Assembly: GCA_965249205.1 (NCBI GenBank)
Contig: CBDFLL010000002.1
Location: forward strand, 124,001-188,000
Source: JAQBVV01 sp965249205
Lineage (GTDB): Bacteria > Acidobacteriota > Vicinamibacteria > Vicinamibacterales > UBA2999
Length of the DNA: 64,000 bases
Direction: 5' to 3'
The notes beneath the pieces were generated by a model. It made no database searches and was not told the origin of the DNA. It saw only the letters and a program-made list of their open reading frames with translations. Shown in pieces: positions 52,381 to 61,210 of this stretch. Numbering within the stretch: position 1 is the stretch's first letter; each line of letters begins with the position of its first letter. The position numbers and the translations under genes were made by a program.

Positions 52381-53841
52381 TCACACAAACTGATAGTCGG
52401 CCGAGCCGAGGATCAGCTTCGTCAAGCCGGCTGTCTTCGTGTTGAGTTGTGTGTCCGATCCCGTCCACGCTCCACCGGCACTCAGGTACGCCAGCAGCTC
52501 GTTGTACGACACAGTCGCATAGGGAGACGGCGACAGTTGTTGCAGAAAGAAATCCAAAAAGGCGCTTGGGCTGGCCCGGTGCGGCGCCGCGGCGGCCGCG
52601 AGATTGAAACGCTGGTTGGACGCCAGCGACGTGGCGAAATTCACGCGCGCCAGCATCGCGCCGGTCGAAAACCATCCCTGTCCCAGGGTCCATCCAGCCA
52701 CGTCCGGCGGCTCCAGCAAGGTCTGCCCCATATTCGCCAACGGCGTTCTCGCGCTATTGACCGAGAAGCCCACCCAGCCAACTTCACGAATCGCGCGCAC
52801 CACGAACTCAACGGGCCACGCATAACGCGCGTAGGACCGACTCGGGTCGAGAAACCATGGGGATCCAAGGATGTACCGAACCACCGGCTTCATCTCCGTG
52901 TCGTTCTGGAGGTACACGGCGGCCACAGCCTCGACAAACGCTGGATCTGGCGCCACGAGTTCGCTCACGAAGAAGTTCCAGAGTTTCCGCGCCAGCCTGC
53001 GCGCCGTCTCGGGATGAATCGCCAGCGCGGTGATGAAGTCAACACCGTCTTGCATGCCATCGGCGGCTGCCCGCTCCGGAATCGTGGTTCCGCTGTTTCC
53101 GTAGATCGGAAACGTGAATGTCTTGGCCGTCGTGTCGTGCTGGTTGGGATTGTAGAAGAACTCAAAATACGTGTTCGGATCGTTGTTCCGACCGTCGGTC
53201 GCCTTCCGCAGATTCCACCCGGTGAACACGCGCGCCGCCGCGTAGACGTCCTCTTCGACGTAGTTGCCCACGCCGAACGTGAACAGTTCCATAATCTCGC
53301 GGCCAAAGTTTTCCTGTGGCTTCCGCTTGAAGTTTGTCCTGCCGTCGAGAAACACGACCATCGCGGGATCTCTGGCGACCTCGATCAGCAGATCGCGAAA
53401 GTTGCCGAGCGCGTACTGGCGAAACAACTCGAGCTGGCCCTGCGGCCCAGGAAGCTCGCCCGCCTTGAGCGCCAGCATCTTGGTACTTTGCACGCCCCCG
53501 ACGCCCCCGGCGACCTTGGTGTAGGTCGTCGCGAAATGGTTGTGCCAGAACAGTGCCATCTTCTCTTGGAGCGGGCGCTGGGAATGCACCATCCGGAACA
53601 GCCACCGCTGCCTGGCGTCGTTGATGCGGGTGTTTGGCGAGAACTGGCCGCGCGACGTGACGCCCACGTACGCGCCCTCGCCGATCCTCGTGTCCACGTC
53701 GTCGGGCTGCTGCTCGAAGTCGACCAGGTAGGCGGCAACGGCGGCGACAGACGTGTTGGCGAAACGGACAAGATCCGTCGCATCGGGGCCGAACGCCGCC
53801 CGCCGCAACAAATGCTCCACCTGCCAGTCGAGTCGCGCCAT
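52381..53841 (-). CDS. DUF1800 family protein
   Basis: A 486-residue protein with the DUF1800 signatures HLLRRAAFGP, EKMALFWHNHFATT, QENFGREIMELFTFGVGNYVEEDVYAAARVFTGWNL and ILGSPWF. No signal peptide is evident at the annotated N-terminus, although the family is usually associated with the envelope. It lies immediately upstream of its usual partner DUF1501 on the same strand. Function is not established. Confidence 0.9.
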   Translation of the reverse strand: MARLDWQVEHLLRRAAFGPDATDLVRFANTSVAAVAAYLVDFEQQPDDVDTRIGEGAYVGVTSRGQFSPNTRINDARQRWLFRMVHSQRPLQEKMALFWHNHFATTYTKVAGGVGGVQSTKMLALKAGELPGPQGQLELFRQYALGNFRDLLIEVARDPAMVVFLDGRTNFKRKPQENFGREIMELFTFGVGNYVEEDVYAAARVFTGWNLRKATDGRNNDPNTYFEFFYNPNQHDTTAKTFTFPIYGNSGTTIPERAAADGMQDGVDFITALAIHPETARRLARKLWNFFVSELVAPDPAFVEAVAAVYLQNDTEMKPVVRYILGSPWFLDPSRSYARYAWPVEFVVRAIREVGWVGFSVNSARTPLANMGQTLLEPPDVAGWTLGQGWFSTGAMLARVNFATSLASNQRFNLAAAAAPHRASPSAFLDFFLQQLSPSPYATVSYNELLAYLSAGGAWTGSDTQLNTKTAGLTKLILGSADYQFV

Positions 53842-54050
53842 ACTTGCTGACTCCTTGATCGGTCCTAGATTCTAGCCCCGCCAGTCACCAGACTGAGTGT
53901 CTCCAGGCGCATCGTGAGCCGTCCGGCGCGTCCAGTTGTGATGACGACCCCGCTATTCCGGTCGGGCAGAGGCGGGCGGTGGTAGAGATGCTGGGCGGGA
54001 GCTGCACAATAAGTGCCAAGAAGAAGGATGTGGCACGCTGGCCGTATCGG

Positions 54051-55181
54051 CTACCCGAGGAGTTCGCTGTAGCACGCCTCGTACACAGGAACGACCCGAT
54101 CGGCACAGAAATGTGTCCGCACCCGCTCGCAGGCGACCTTGGCGACACGCGCATGCAGGACTGGGTCGGTGAGCAGGCCGATGGCGCTCTCCGCCATGGG
54201 ATCCAGTTGGTCCGGCGGATGCAGGAAGCCGGTGACCCCGTGCTCGATGACCTCGGGCAGCCCTCCGACCCGCGAAGCAACCACCGGCACCTCGCACGCC
54301 ATGGCCTCCAACGCGGCCAGCCCGAAACTTTCCTGAGCGGAAGGGAGCAGAAAGAGGTCGCTCACCGAGAGCAACGGCACGATCTCTTCCTGCGCCCCCA
54401 CGATGTCGATCAGACCGGAGATGCCGAGTTCCCGAGCGACGCGATACGCCGTGCCCAACTCTGGTCCGTCCCCGACCAGCAGAAGCCTGGCGTGAACAGC
54501 CCGGCGAATCCGGTCGAAAATCGCCAGCACCGCCTCGACGCGTTTCACCGGTCGAAAGTTGGATACGTGCGTGATGATTTTCACGTTGGGATCGTCGCCG
54601 CTGAAGCGCCGGCGAAGCTCCGGTGACACGTGCCGGCGATGCACGCTGCAATCCAGAAAGTTTGGAATCACGGCAATGTCACGCGTCACGCCAAGCTCCT
54701 CGCACGTGGCAGCCCGGAGACTCTCGGACACAGCGGTGACCCGGTCCGACTGTTCGATGGAGAACGCTACAATCTGGGAATATGAGGGGTCATTGCCGAC
54801 CAGCGTGATGTCGGTGCCGTGCAGCGTGGTGACGACGCGCGGTGCCGAGCCGCTCGACGCTAGCACCTGTCGCGACAGAAACGCGGCGGTCGCATGTGGC
54901 ACCGCGTAGTGCGCGTGCACGACATCGAGACGGAACTCCCGCGACACCTCCACGATCTTGTTCGCGAGTGACAGGAGATACTGCGGCTCGCGAAACAGCG
55001 GATAGGTTGGGCTGAGCACCTGGTGAAACGCCAGGCCCGCCTGAAACTCTCCGAACCGGTACGGCATTTCGGTGCTGATGAAATGCACTTGATGTCCGCG
55101 GCGCGCCAATGCCTTGCCCAGTTCAGTGGCGACGATGCCGCTGCCGCCAACCGACGCGTAACACACGAGACCGATATTCAT
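54051..55181 (-). CDS. bshA: N-acetyl-alpha-D-glucosaminyl L-malate synthase
   Basis: GT4 glycosyltransferase that makes GlcNAc-malate, first step of bacillithiol synthesis. The 376-residue protein has the BshA-type N-terminus IGLVCYASVGGSGIVATELGKALARRGHQVHFIS, the acceptor-site VHAHYAVPHATAA, and the GT4 donor motif EEIVPLLSVSDLFLLPSAQESFGLAALEAMACEVPVVASRVGG with the E-x7-E. ATG 55181 overlaps the bshB1 stop (ATGA), which confirms the assignment. No bshC (cysteine ligase) lies in the window. Confidence 0.93.
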   Translation of the reverse strand: MNIGLVCYASVGGSGIVATELGKALARRGHQVHFISTEMPYRFGEFQAGLAFHQVLSPTYPLFREPQYLLSLANKIVEVSREFRLDVVHAHYAVPHATAAFLSRQVLASSGSAPRVVTTLHGTDITLVGNDPSYSQIVAFSIEQSDRVTAVSESLRAATCEELGVTRDIAVIPNFLDCSVHRRHVSPELRRRFSGDDPNVKIITHVSNFRPVKRVEAVLAIFDRIRRAVHARLLLVGDGPELGTAYRVARELGISGLIDIVGAQEEIVPLLSVSDLFLLPSAQESFGLAALEAMACEVPVVASRVGGLPEVIEHGVTGFLHPPDQLDPMAESAIGLLTDPVLHARVAKVACERVRTHFCADRVVPVYEACYSELLG

Positions 55182-55951
55182 TGAGCGCCTTCGTTCGAGA
55201 GCAGACCGGGACGCTGACTCGTTGGCTGGCCGCAAGAATGGTCTGGCAGCAGGTGGGTGAGCACCACCGGGTCACGAACGACACACCCTTCGGCGAATGC
55301 AAAGCCAGCCTGCGCCCCGAATTGCGCATCGCGGCTCTCAATCAACTGCTGAAACCGCGAGCTCGTCGGTCGCGTCGCCACCGGGTCGGCGCCGGTGGGC
55401 CGGAACTGGCTGGCGTGGCACGCCAGCGCGCGCCGCTTCGTCTCGTAGTGGTCGCTCACATCGATCACAAAGGAGGGCGCCGCGGAATCGTTGATGAAGT
55501 AATAGCAGGTGACCTCCGGCTTCCACGCCGCGCCTTCAGCCGTGTAGCGCCGCAGGCCCGCGCTGAACACCGCTTCGGCGACCAGATGGCTGGCAGCGGC
55601 GTGATCCGGATGCCGGTCGGACCAGTACGGCAGTGCCACGACACGGGGCCGCGCAAGCCGCACCAGTTCGGCAACCGTTCGAAGATGCAGAGGGTCACTG
55701 CCGATCGCGCGGTCAGGCAGCCGCAGGTTGGTCCGCCAGCGCGCGCCGAGTACCGCGCGGGCCGCCTCGGCCTCGGCCAGTCGCTCGTCGACAGTCCCGT
55801 TACTCCCCATCTCGCCCGCGGTTAAATCGCACAGGCCGACGCTGTGTCCGAGCGCCGCATGCTTGGCGAGGATGCCGCCGCCGCCGATTTCTATGTCGTC
55901 GGGATGAGGACCGAAGGCGAGCACATCGACGGCCTCCAGGGCCGGCGTCAT
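55178..55951 (-). CDS. bshB1: bacillithiol biosynthesis deacetylase BshB1
   Basis: Zinc LmbE-like deacetylase turning GlcNAc-malate into GlcN-malate. The 257-residue protein has the metal motif AFGPHPDDIEIGGGG (His-Pro-Asp-Asp), LTAGEMGSNG, RHPDHAAASHL with further ligands, and the usual QF and SSRFQQLIESRDAQFGAQAG close. ATG 55951 overlaps the oxidoreductase stop (ATGA) and its own stop overlaps bshA. A TTG at 55960 is the only longer start. Coupling puts it with bshA in one pathway unit. Confidence 0.93.
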   Translation of the reverse strand: MTPALEAVDVLAFGPHPDDIEIGGGGILAKHAALGHSVGLCDLTAGEMGSNGTVDERLAEAEAARAVLGARWRTNLRLPDRAIGSDPLHLRTVAELVRLARPRVVALPYWSDRHPDHAAASHLVAEAVFSAGLRRYTAEGAAWKPEVTCYYFINDSAAPSFVIDVSDHYETKRRALACHASQFRPTGADPVATRPTSSRFQQLIESRDAQFGAQAGFAFAEGCVVRDPVVLTHLLPDHSCGQPTSQRPGLLSNEGAQ

Positions 55952-57159
55952 CTGGTCCAACCGAAGACACGATCCGCCTTGTCCGGGGCGCCGCGCAGCG
56001 CATCGAGCAGAATACGCGACGCCACGAAGGCGCCGGTCAGGCTGCCCGACCCGCCGAGTGCGAACAGGTGGTGCGGGTAGTTGCGATGCGCGCCGACATA
56101 CATCAGGCCATCGGACGACTCACCGTAGGTCGCGTCCCACCCGTACTCCGGCCGAAGGCCTGAAATCACCGGATAGGTCATGAGGAGCTGATACATCAGC
56201 TGCCCGGTACGTTGTACAAGTACAGCGGGCTTGGCCCTGGCGCTCGTCTCGCGCTGGTCGGCGCCTCCGATGAGCAGTCGATCGCCGGCAACCCAGCGAA
56301 TACGATGAGGCGGCGTCGCCCGATCGGCCAGAACCAGCTTCGGATCGACGAGCTGCTTTCGCACAACGGCGGAGACCGGCTCTGTCAGCACGCAGTAGGT
56401 TTCGTGCCGCGTGAAATGCCGCCGTAGCGGCTTGAATTCAGCCGTGGCGCTCCCGGTCGTGACAACCACAGTGCCGGCGCGGATTGTACCGCGCGCCGTG
56501 ACGACGTCCGCCTCCTTGCGCGTGAAGCGGACCTTTGTCACCGGCGACTGCTCGAAATACGTCGCGCCCCGGCGAGCGCCGGCAGTCGCCAGGCCCAGGC
56601 AGGCGCGATACGGATCCACCGCGAAGCCACCCGACACTTTGATGCCTCCCGCGGCGCTCAGCTTCGTCTTCGTCAGAAGCTGCCTCGGCGTCTGCCACGC
56701 AAGCCCGAGCCCCGCAGCATGGCGCGCATCAAATTCCCGGCGAAGGTGACGCGCATCGTCATCGCGAGCAACGAGCACCGTGTCCCTCGGCGCCAACTGG
56801 CAGTAAACGCGTAGGCGACGCAACAACGCTGCCCCTTCGATCGCCCCGCGTCGCCAAGCCTGAAACACATAGCGTGCGTCGCGAAGGCCATGCGCGGCGA
56901 CGATGTCTCGAAACGACGGCCCAGGATCCACGTCCAGCAACCCCGCACCTCGACCAGTGCTGCCCTGGCCGATCCGCGCCGCCTCGAGCACAACGGTGTC
57001 CAGACCTGCCTTGGCACAGGCGTAGGCAATAGCACAGCCGGTGATACCGGCGCCGACGACAACGACATCCGCAGTCCGGTCGCGACGAAACCGCGGAGAG
57101 ACGGGGCGGGAGGACGCCAGCGCATGAATCCAAGGCGACGAACCGTAGCGTGTGCGCAT
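55948..57159 (-). CDS. FAD-dependent oxidoreductase (DAO family)
   Basis: A 403-residue flavoenzyme of the D-amino-acid/glycine oxidase type. It has the dinucleotide-binding motif VVVVGAGITGCAIAYACAKAGLDTVVLE (about residues 32-59), a GQGSTGRGAGLL segment, and a C-terminal FAD loop VGAHRNYPHHLFALGGSGSLTGAFVASRILLD. The substrate is unknown. It overlaps bshB1 by ATGA, so it is the first gene of a three-gene unit with the bacillithiol enzymes. ATG 57159 is preferred; an extension runs toward the miniature element. Confidence 0.85.
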   Translation of the reverse strand: MRTRYGSSPWIHALASSRPVSPRFRRDRTADVVVVGAGITGCAIAYACAKAGLDTVVLEAARIGQGSTGRGAGLLDVDPGPSFRDIVAAHGLRDARYVFQAWRRGAIEGAALLRRLRVYCQLAPRDTVLVARDDDARHLRREFDARHAAGLGLAWQTPRQLLTKTKLSAAGGIKVSGGFAVDPYRACLGLATAGARRGATYFEQSPVTKVRFTRKEADVVTARGTIRAGTVVVTTGSATAEFKPLRRHFTRHETYCVLTEPVSAVVRKQLVDPKLVLADRATPPHRIRWVAGDRLLIGGADQRETSARAKPAVLVQRTGQLMYQLLMTYPVISGLRPEYGWDATYGESSDGLMYVGAHRNYPHHLFALGGSGSLTGAFVASRILLDALRGAPDKADRVFGWTR

Positions 57160-57224
57160 CAGCGAATTGTACCTTTGACGTTTGATCTTGCCTGAATCAC
57201 CGACGATTCCTGGCCTAGGACTAG

Positions 57225-57325
57225 TGGTCTGGTTGCGAATCAGCTTGTGCACCGAGGGCAGCGAGGCGCCAGGCGCGACGACGGGGCATGCCGGGCGACG
57301 CGCTAGCTGATTCGCAACCAGACCA
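57225..57325. mobile_element. miniature inverted-repeat element, type 3, flanked by CTAG
   Basis: 101 bases bounded by CTAG at 57221-57224 and 57326-57329. The ends are a perfect 21-base inverted repeat beginning TGGTCTGGTTGCGAATCAGC. It lies between the divergent oxidoreductase and penicillin acylase genes, 28 bases from the latter's ATG. It shares the 12-base core AGGCGCGACGAC with the type 1 element but has different ends. Confidence 0.75.
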
Positions 57326-57353
57326 CTAGGTTCCAGCTAAGATCTTCCTCACC

Positions 57354-59831
57354 ATGCGACGGCTGGTCCGGGTTGCGATTCTTGTGCTCGCCGCTCTGCT
57401 GCTGACGACCGCAGTCGGCGCGGTGTGGTTGCGCGGGCAGGTGCGGGGCAGCCTTCCGCAACTCGAGGGCGAGCGACACATGCCGGGGCTCTCGGCAACC
57501 CTTGAGATCAGCCGGGACGAACTCGGCATCCCGACCGTGCGTGGCGTCACCCGCTTGGATGTGGCCCGGGCGACTGGGTTCCTGCACGCGCAGGACAGGT
57601 TCTTCCAGATGGATCTCGCCAGGCGTCGCGCCGCCGGTGAGCTGGCCGCGCTCGTCGGCCCGCGCGCGGTGCCGCTCGACCGCGAGATTCGCATCCATCG
57701 ATTTCGCGCCGAGGCGCACCGTGCGGTGTCACTGCTTGGCGCGCACGACCTGACACTGCTCGAGGCCTACACGCAAGGCGTGAATGCGGGACTTGAGGCA
57801 CTCACCGCGCCGCCTTTCGAATACCTCCTCCTGCGGCAGGCGCCAGCGCCCTGGGCGCCGGAGGACAGCCTGCTCGTCGTCCTGTCGATGTTCGTGACGT
57901 TACAGGATTCTCGCGGCGAGTTTGAGGCGACGCTCGCGACCATGCGCGACGTCCTGCCGCCAGTGATGGTCGACTTCCTCAACCCCGAAGGCTCGGAATG
58001 GGACGCGCCGCTTCTGGGTGAACCGTTCGTGGCGGCCCCGATTCCGGAAGCAGATGTGTACGACCTTCGCGCGATGCGCGCCCGCAGACCCCGACGCACA
58101 CCGCTCGGGCCGTCCGCGCTCCGCCGCGAACCGTCGGCAGCAAACGAGCCTCCCTGGGCCACCCGCCTTGATAGTCACGAAGGCGATAAGGTCGCCATCG
58201 GAAGCAATAACTTTGCGGTGGCTGGTCACCTCACCGCCGATGGTGGCGCGCTGGTGGCCAACGACATGCACCTCAGCATTCGCGTGCCCAACACCTGGTA
58301 CCGCGCGTCGCTCGAGTGGTCAGACTCGTCCAGTTCCGCCGGACCGGGGCAGATCACCGGCGTGACATTGCCAGGCGTGCCCGCGGTCGTCGTCGGTAGC
58401 AACACCTACGTCGCGTGGGGATTCACCAATACCTACGCGGACTGGGGCGACATCGTCCTGCTCGACACGGACCCCGACCGGCCGGACAGCTATCTGACGC
58501 CCGACGGGTGGCGCGCTTTCGACGAGTACGACGAAGTGATCGACGTGGCCGGCGGGCCCGCCGAGCACCAGTCGGTGCGATGGACCATCTGGGGACCTGT
58601 GCTGGAACCAGATCACGTGGGGCGACCACGCGCCTACCGGTGGGTCGCGCATTCGGCTGAGCGGCTGGCCGCGTCGCTGACGCCGCTGGAATCCGCACGC
58701 ACCATCGACGCAGCCTTCGACGAGGCCAACGGCCTTGGTACGCCGGGGCAGAACCTCGTCGCGGCTGACCGAACGGGGCGCGTCGGATGGAGCGTGTACG
58801 GCGCGATACCGCGGCGGCGTGGTTTCGACGGCCAGACCCCCACGTCGTGGTCAGATGGCTCGCGGGGCTGGGATGGCTGGCTGGACGACAGCGAGTACCC
58901 GCGCATCATCGATCCGCCAGGCGGGCGCGTCTGGACGGCAAACGCGCGCGTCGCCGATGGCGAGATGCTGGCCAGGCTCGGGTACGGCAACTACGAGATC
59001 GGGTCGCGCGCACGGATCATTCGCGAGCGGTTGGCTGCCCGCGACCGCTTTTCCGCGCGCGATCTGCTCGACATCCAGCTGGACACAAGCGCGGCGTTTC
59101 TGGCGCGCTGGCGTGGGCTGCTTCTCGAGACGCTCACCGTGGACGTGGTCGGAGGAGAAGGCGAACGGGCCATGTTTCGGGACATCGTCGACGACGGCTG
59201 GTCCGGCAAGGCTGAGGCTGACTCCGCCGCGTACCGCCTGGTCCGCGAGTTCAGGAACGTCGTCTCCGAGCGGGTGATCGGGTTCGTACTCTCGGAGTGC
59301 TACGAAGCGGACCGGGCGTTCGACTACACGACGGTTCGGCGCCGAGACACACCGATCTGGATGCTGGTTACCGAGCAACCGCAGCATCTGCTCGACCCGC
59401 AGTACGCGGACTGGAACGAGATGCTGCTCGATGCCGTCGACGCGACGATCGAGCGGGCGATGCGGGATCGCGACGGCAATCTCCGACCCGGTGATCTGCG
59501 CGACCGCGTCTGGTCCGAGTACAACGTGACCACGTACCAGCATCCGCTGTCGGGCGCCGTGCCGTTTCTCGACCGCTGGCTCGACATGCCGCGCGCAGCG
59601 CTCCCCGGCGACTTGTATTCGCCGCGCGTGCAGTCGGGGGCGCAGGGCGCGTCGGAACGCATGGTCGTCTCGCCGGGGCGTGAAGCCGACGGCATCATGC
59701 AGATGCCGACCGGCCAGAGCGGGCATCCGCTCTCGCCGTTCTACGCCAACTCCCACGACGCCTGGCTGACGGGCGAACCGACGCCATTCTTGCCCGGGCC
59801 AACCGTGCATACGCTGACGCTTACGCCCTGA
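57354..59831 (+). CDS. penicillin acylase family protein
   Basis: An 825-residue Ntn-hydrolase precursor. The N-terminal membrane/signal segment (VAILVLAALLLTTAVGAVWL) is followed by the alpha subunit region (DELGIPTVRGVTRLDVARATGFLHAQDRFFQMDLARR). The autoproteolytic junction is at Gly283-Ser284 in IGSNNFAVAG, so Ser284 becomes the N-terminal nucleophile of the beta subunit; VANDMHLSIRVPNTWY and the oxyanion Asn are present. Exported acylases of this kind cleave beta-lactams or acyl-homoserine lactones; the substrate here is undetermined. A type 3 element sits directly before its start. Confidence 0.88.
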   Translation: MRRLVRVAILVLAALLLTTAVGAVWLRGQVRGSLPQLEGERHMPGLSATLEISRDELGIPTVRGVTRLDVARATGFLHAQDRFFQMDLARRRAAGELAALVGPRAVPLDREIRIHRFRAEAHRAVSLLGAHDLTLLEAYTQGVNAGLEALTAPPFEYLLLRQAPAPWAPEDSLLVVLSMFVTLQDSRGEFEATLATMRDVLPPVMVDFLNPEGSEWDAPLLGEPFVAAPIPEADVYDLRAMRARRPRRTPLGPSALRREPSAANEPPWATRLDSHEGDKVAIGSNNFAVAGHLTADGGALVANDMHLSIRVPNTWYRASLEWSDSSSSAGPGQITGVTLPGVPAVVVGSNTYVAWGFTNTYADWGDIVLLDTDPDRPDSYLTPDGWRAFDEYDEVIDVAGGPAEHQSVRWTIWGPVLEPDHVGRPRAYRWVAHSAERLAASLTPLESARTIDAAFDEANGLGTPGQNLVAADRTGRVGWSVYGAIPRRRGFDGQTPTSWSDGSRGWDGWLDDSEYPRIIDPPGGRVWTANARVADGEMLARLGYGNYEIGSRARIIRERLAARDRFSARDLLDIQLDTSAAFLARWRGLLLETLTVDVVGGEGERAMFRDIVDDGWSGKAEADSAAYRLVREFRNVVSERVIGFVLSECYEADRAFDYTTVRRRDTPIWMLVTEQPQHLLDPQYADWNEMLLDAVDATIERAMRDRDGNLRPGDLRDRVWSEYNVTTYQHPLSGAVPFLDRWLDMPRAALPGDLYSPRVQSGAQGASERMVVSPGREADGIMQMPTGQSGHPLSPFYANSHDAWLTGEPTPFLPGPTVHTLTLTP

Positions 59832-59879
59832 GCCCGCTGCCAGCGAGCCCCGACGCCAGCCGGCATTGTCGTCGCGAGT

Positions 59880-60166
59880 CTAGTTCGTGGCCGGCTTGAA
59901 GCGCTGCACGCGCCGGCCCGTGCCCGATTCGGCCACGTAGAGATTGCCCTGGGAGTCGATGGCGAGGCCGTGCGCCACGGTGAAGTTACCAAGCTGGTGC
60001 CCGGGACGGCCGAACGACGAGAGAATCTCGCCGCTGGCATGGTCGAACACGTGGACCTGTTCGTGACGGCCGTCGAGGACGTAGAGGTAGCGTTGACCCT
60101 CGTCGCGCGAGAACGCGAGTCCCCACACGGTGCCCCGCGTATCGGGCAGGGATGCGTTACCCGTCT
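59880..60166 (-). pseudogene. 3' part of an NHL-propeller gene split by an IS
   Basis: C-terminal about 95 residues of an exported NHL-repeat protein: GNASLPDTRGTVWGLAFSRDE, YLYVLDGRHEQVHVFD and LGNFTVAHGLAIDSQGNLYVAESGTGRRVQRF. It is separated from its 5' part by the element at 60167-61210. An in-frame reading continues into the element and would give only a meaningless N-terminus. Confidence 0.9.
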
Positions 60167-61210
60167 CGTGCTTATCCGGTTGTTTCAGCAAGCCACCACC
60201 GGTAGTGTATCGGCGTGGCGCGCCCGTCGTTTCCGAAGAATCTCCGGGAGTTTCAGCGGCAATTTGCGACCGCCGAGGCCTGTCAGGACTACTTGGCGGC
60301 GTGCCGCTGGCCGGACGGCTTTGTGTGTCCCCGGTGCCGGCACGCGCGCGGCTATCGCCTGACCACACACCGGCGCTGGCAATGTGCGGCGTGCCGGTAT
60401 CAGGTGTCGCTGACCGCCGGGACGATTCTCCACAACACGAAGACGCCGCTCCTGGTGTGGTTCTGGGCGGCCTATTTGACGGTTACCGACAAGCGGGGCC
60501 TCTCGGCGCTCCTGCTGCAGCGGCAGTTGGGCCTGCGGCGGTACGAAACGGCGTGGCTGCTGTTGCACAAGCTGCGGCGCGCGATGGTGAACGCGGGGCG
60601 GGAGCCCTTGTACGGCGACGTGGAGATCGATGACACCTGGGTGGGCGCGCCCCAGGCCGGCCTGCGCGGCAGTCGCCAACTCAAGGGGCGGAAAGCCGCG
60701 CTGGTGCTGGTGGCGGTGGAACGACGCGGGGATCGGTCGGGTCGGGTCCGCATGTCCGTGATCCCGAACTTCAAACAATCGACGATGCTCGCGTTCGTCA
60801 CTCACCACATTGCGCCGGGGGCGACGGTCTACACCGACGGGCTGAAAAGTTTCGATGGGCTCCAGGCCGCTGACGTGAGACACGTCGCCCGCCCGCAACC
60901 GATCCGGAGCGCCCTGCACAGGGGGGTGCCCTCCGTCGTGCCTTTGGCCGACCGCGTCATCGGCAATTGCCAACAGTGGTTGATTGGCACGCACCACGGC
61001 GTCAGCAAGGCGCAACTACAGGTCTACCTCGATGAGTTCGTGTTTCGGCACAATCGGCGGCGGCACCCGATGGCCGCCTTTCAGACCCTGCTGGGCCTGG
61101 GGACCGGACGGACGCCCACGCCCGCCCGACGGATTCGCGGCGCGCAGGACGTGCGCCCCCCAGGCTGATCGCAAGATATAGGGGTTAGCTGAAACAACCG
61201 GATAAGCACG
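60167..61210 (+). mobile_element. IS1595-type insertion element, 1044 bp
   Basis: Bounded by an 8-base duplication ACCCGTCT (60159-60166 and 61211-61218) and inverted repeats starting CGTGCTTATCCGGTTG. Both the 8-base target duplication and the zinc-ribbon transposase fit the IS1595 family. It has interrupted an NHL-repeat gene. Removing the element and one duplication restores a 369-residue frame. Confidence 0.93.
60215..61168 (+). CDS. IS1595-family transposase
   Basis: A 317-residue ISXO2-type transposase. The N-terminal zinc ribbon has CPRCRHARGY...CAACRY. The DDE-type core has DVEIDDTW, VYTDGLKSF and a terminal LDEFVFRHNRRRHP motif, which is the family's characteristic close. It appears complete. 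Confidence 0.92.
   Translation: MARPSFPKNLREFQRQFATAEACQDYLAACRWPDGFVCPRCRHARGYRLTTHRRWQCAACRYQVSLTAGTILHNTKTPLLVWFWAAYLTVTDKRGLSALLLQRQLGLRRYETAWLLLHKLRRAMVNAGREPLYGDVEIDDTWVGAPQAGLRGSRQLKGRKAALVLVAVERRGDRSGRVRMSVIPNFKQSTMLAFVTHHIAPGATVYTDGLKSFDGLQAADVRHVARPQPIRSALHRGVPSVVPLADRVIGNCQQWLIGTHHGVSKAQLQVYLDEFVFRHNRRRHPMAAFQTLLGLGTGRTPTPARRIRGAQDVRPPG

Noticed and set aside
52315..53850. 511-codon plus-strand frame opposite DUF1800
   Set aside because: Shadow of the DUF1800 gene, which carries all family motifs.
58851..59810. 319-codon minus-strand frame opposite the penicillin acylase
   Set aside because: Shadow; the acylase on the plus strand is complete.
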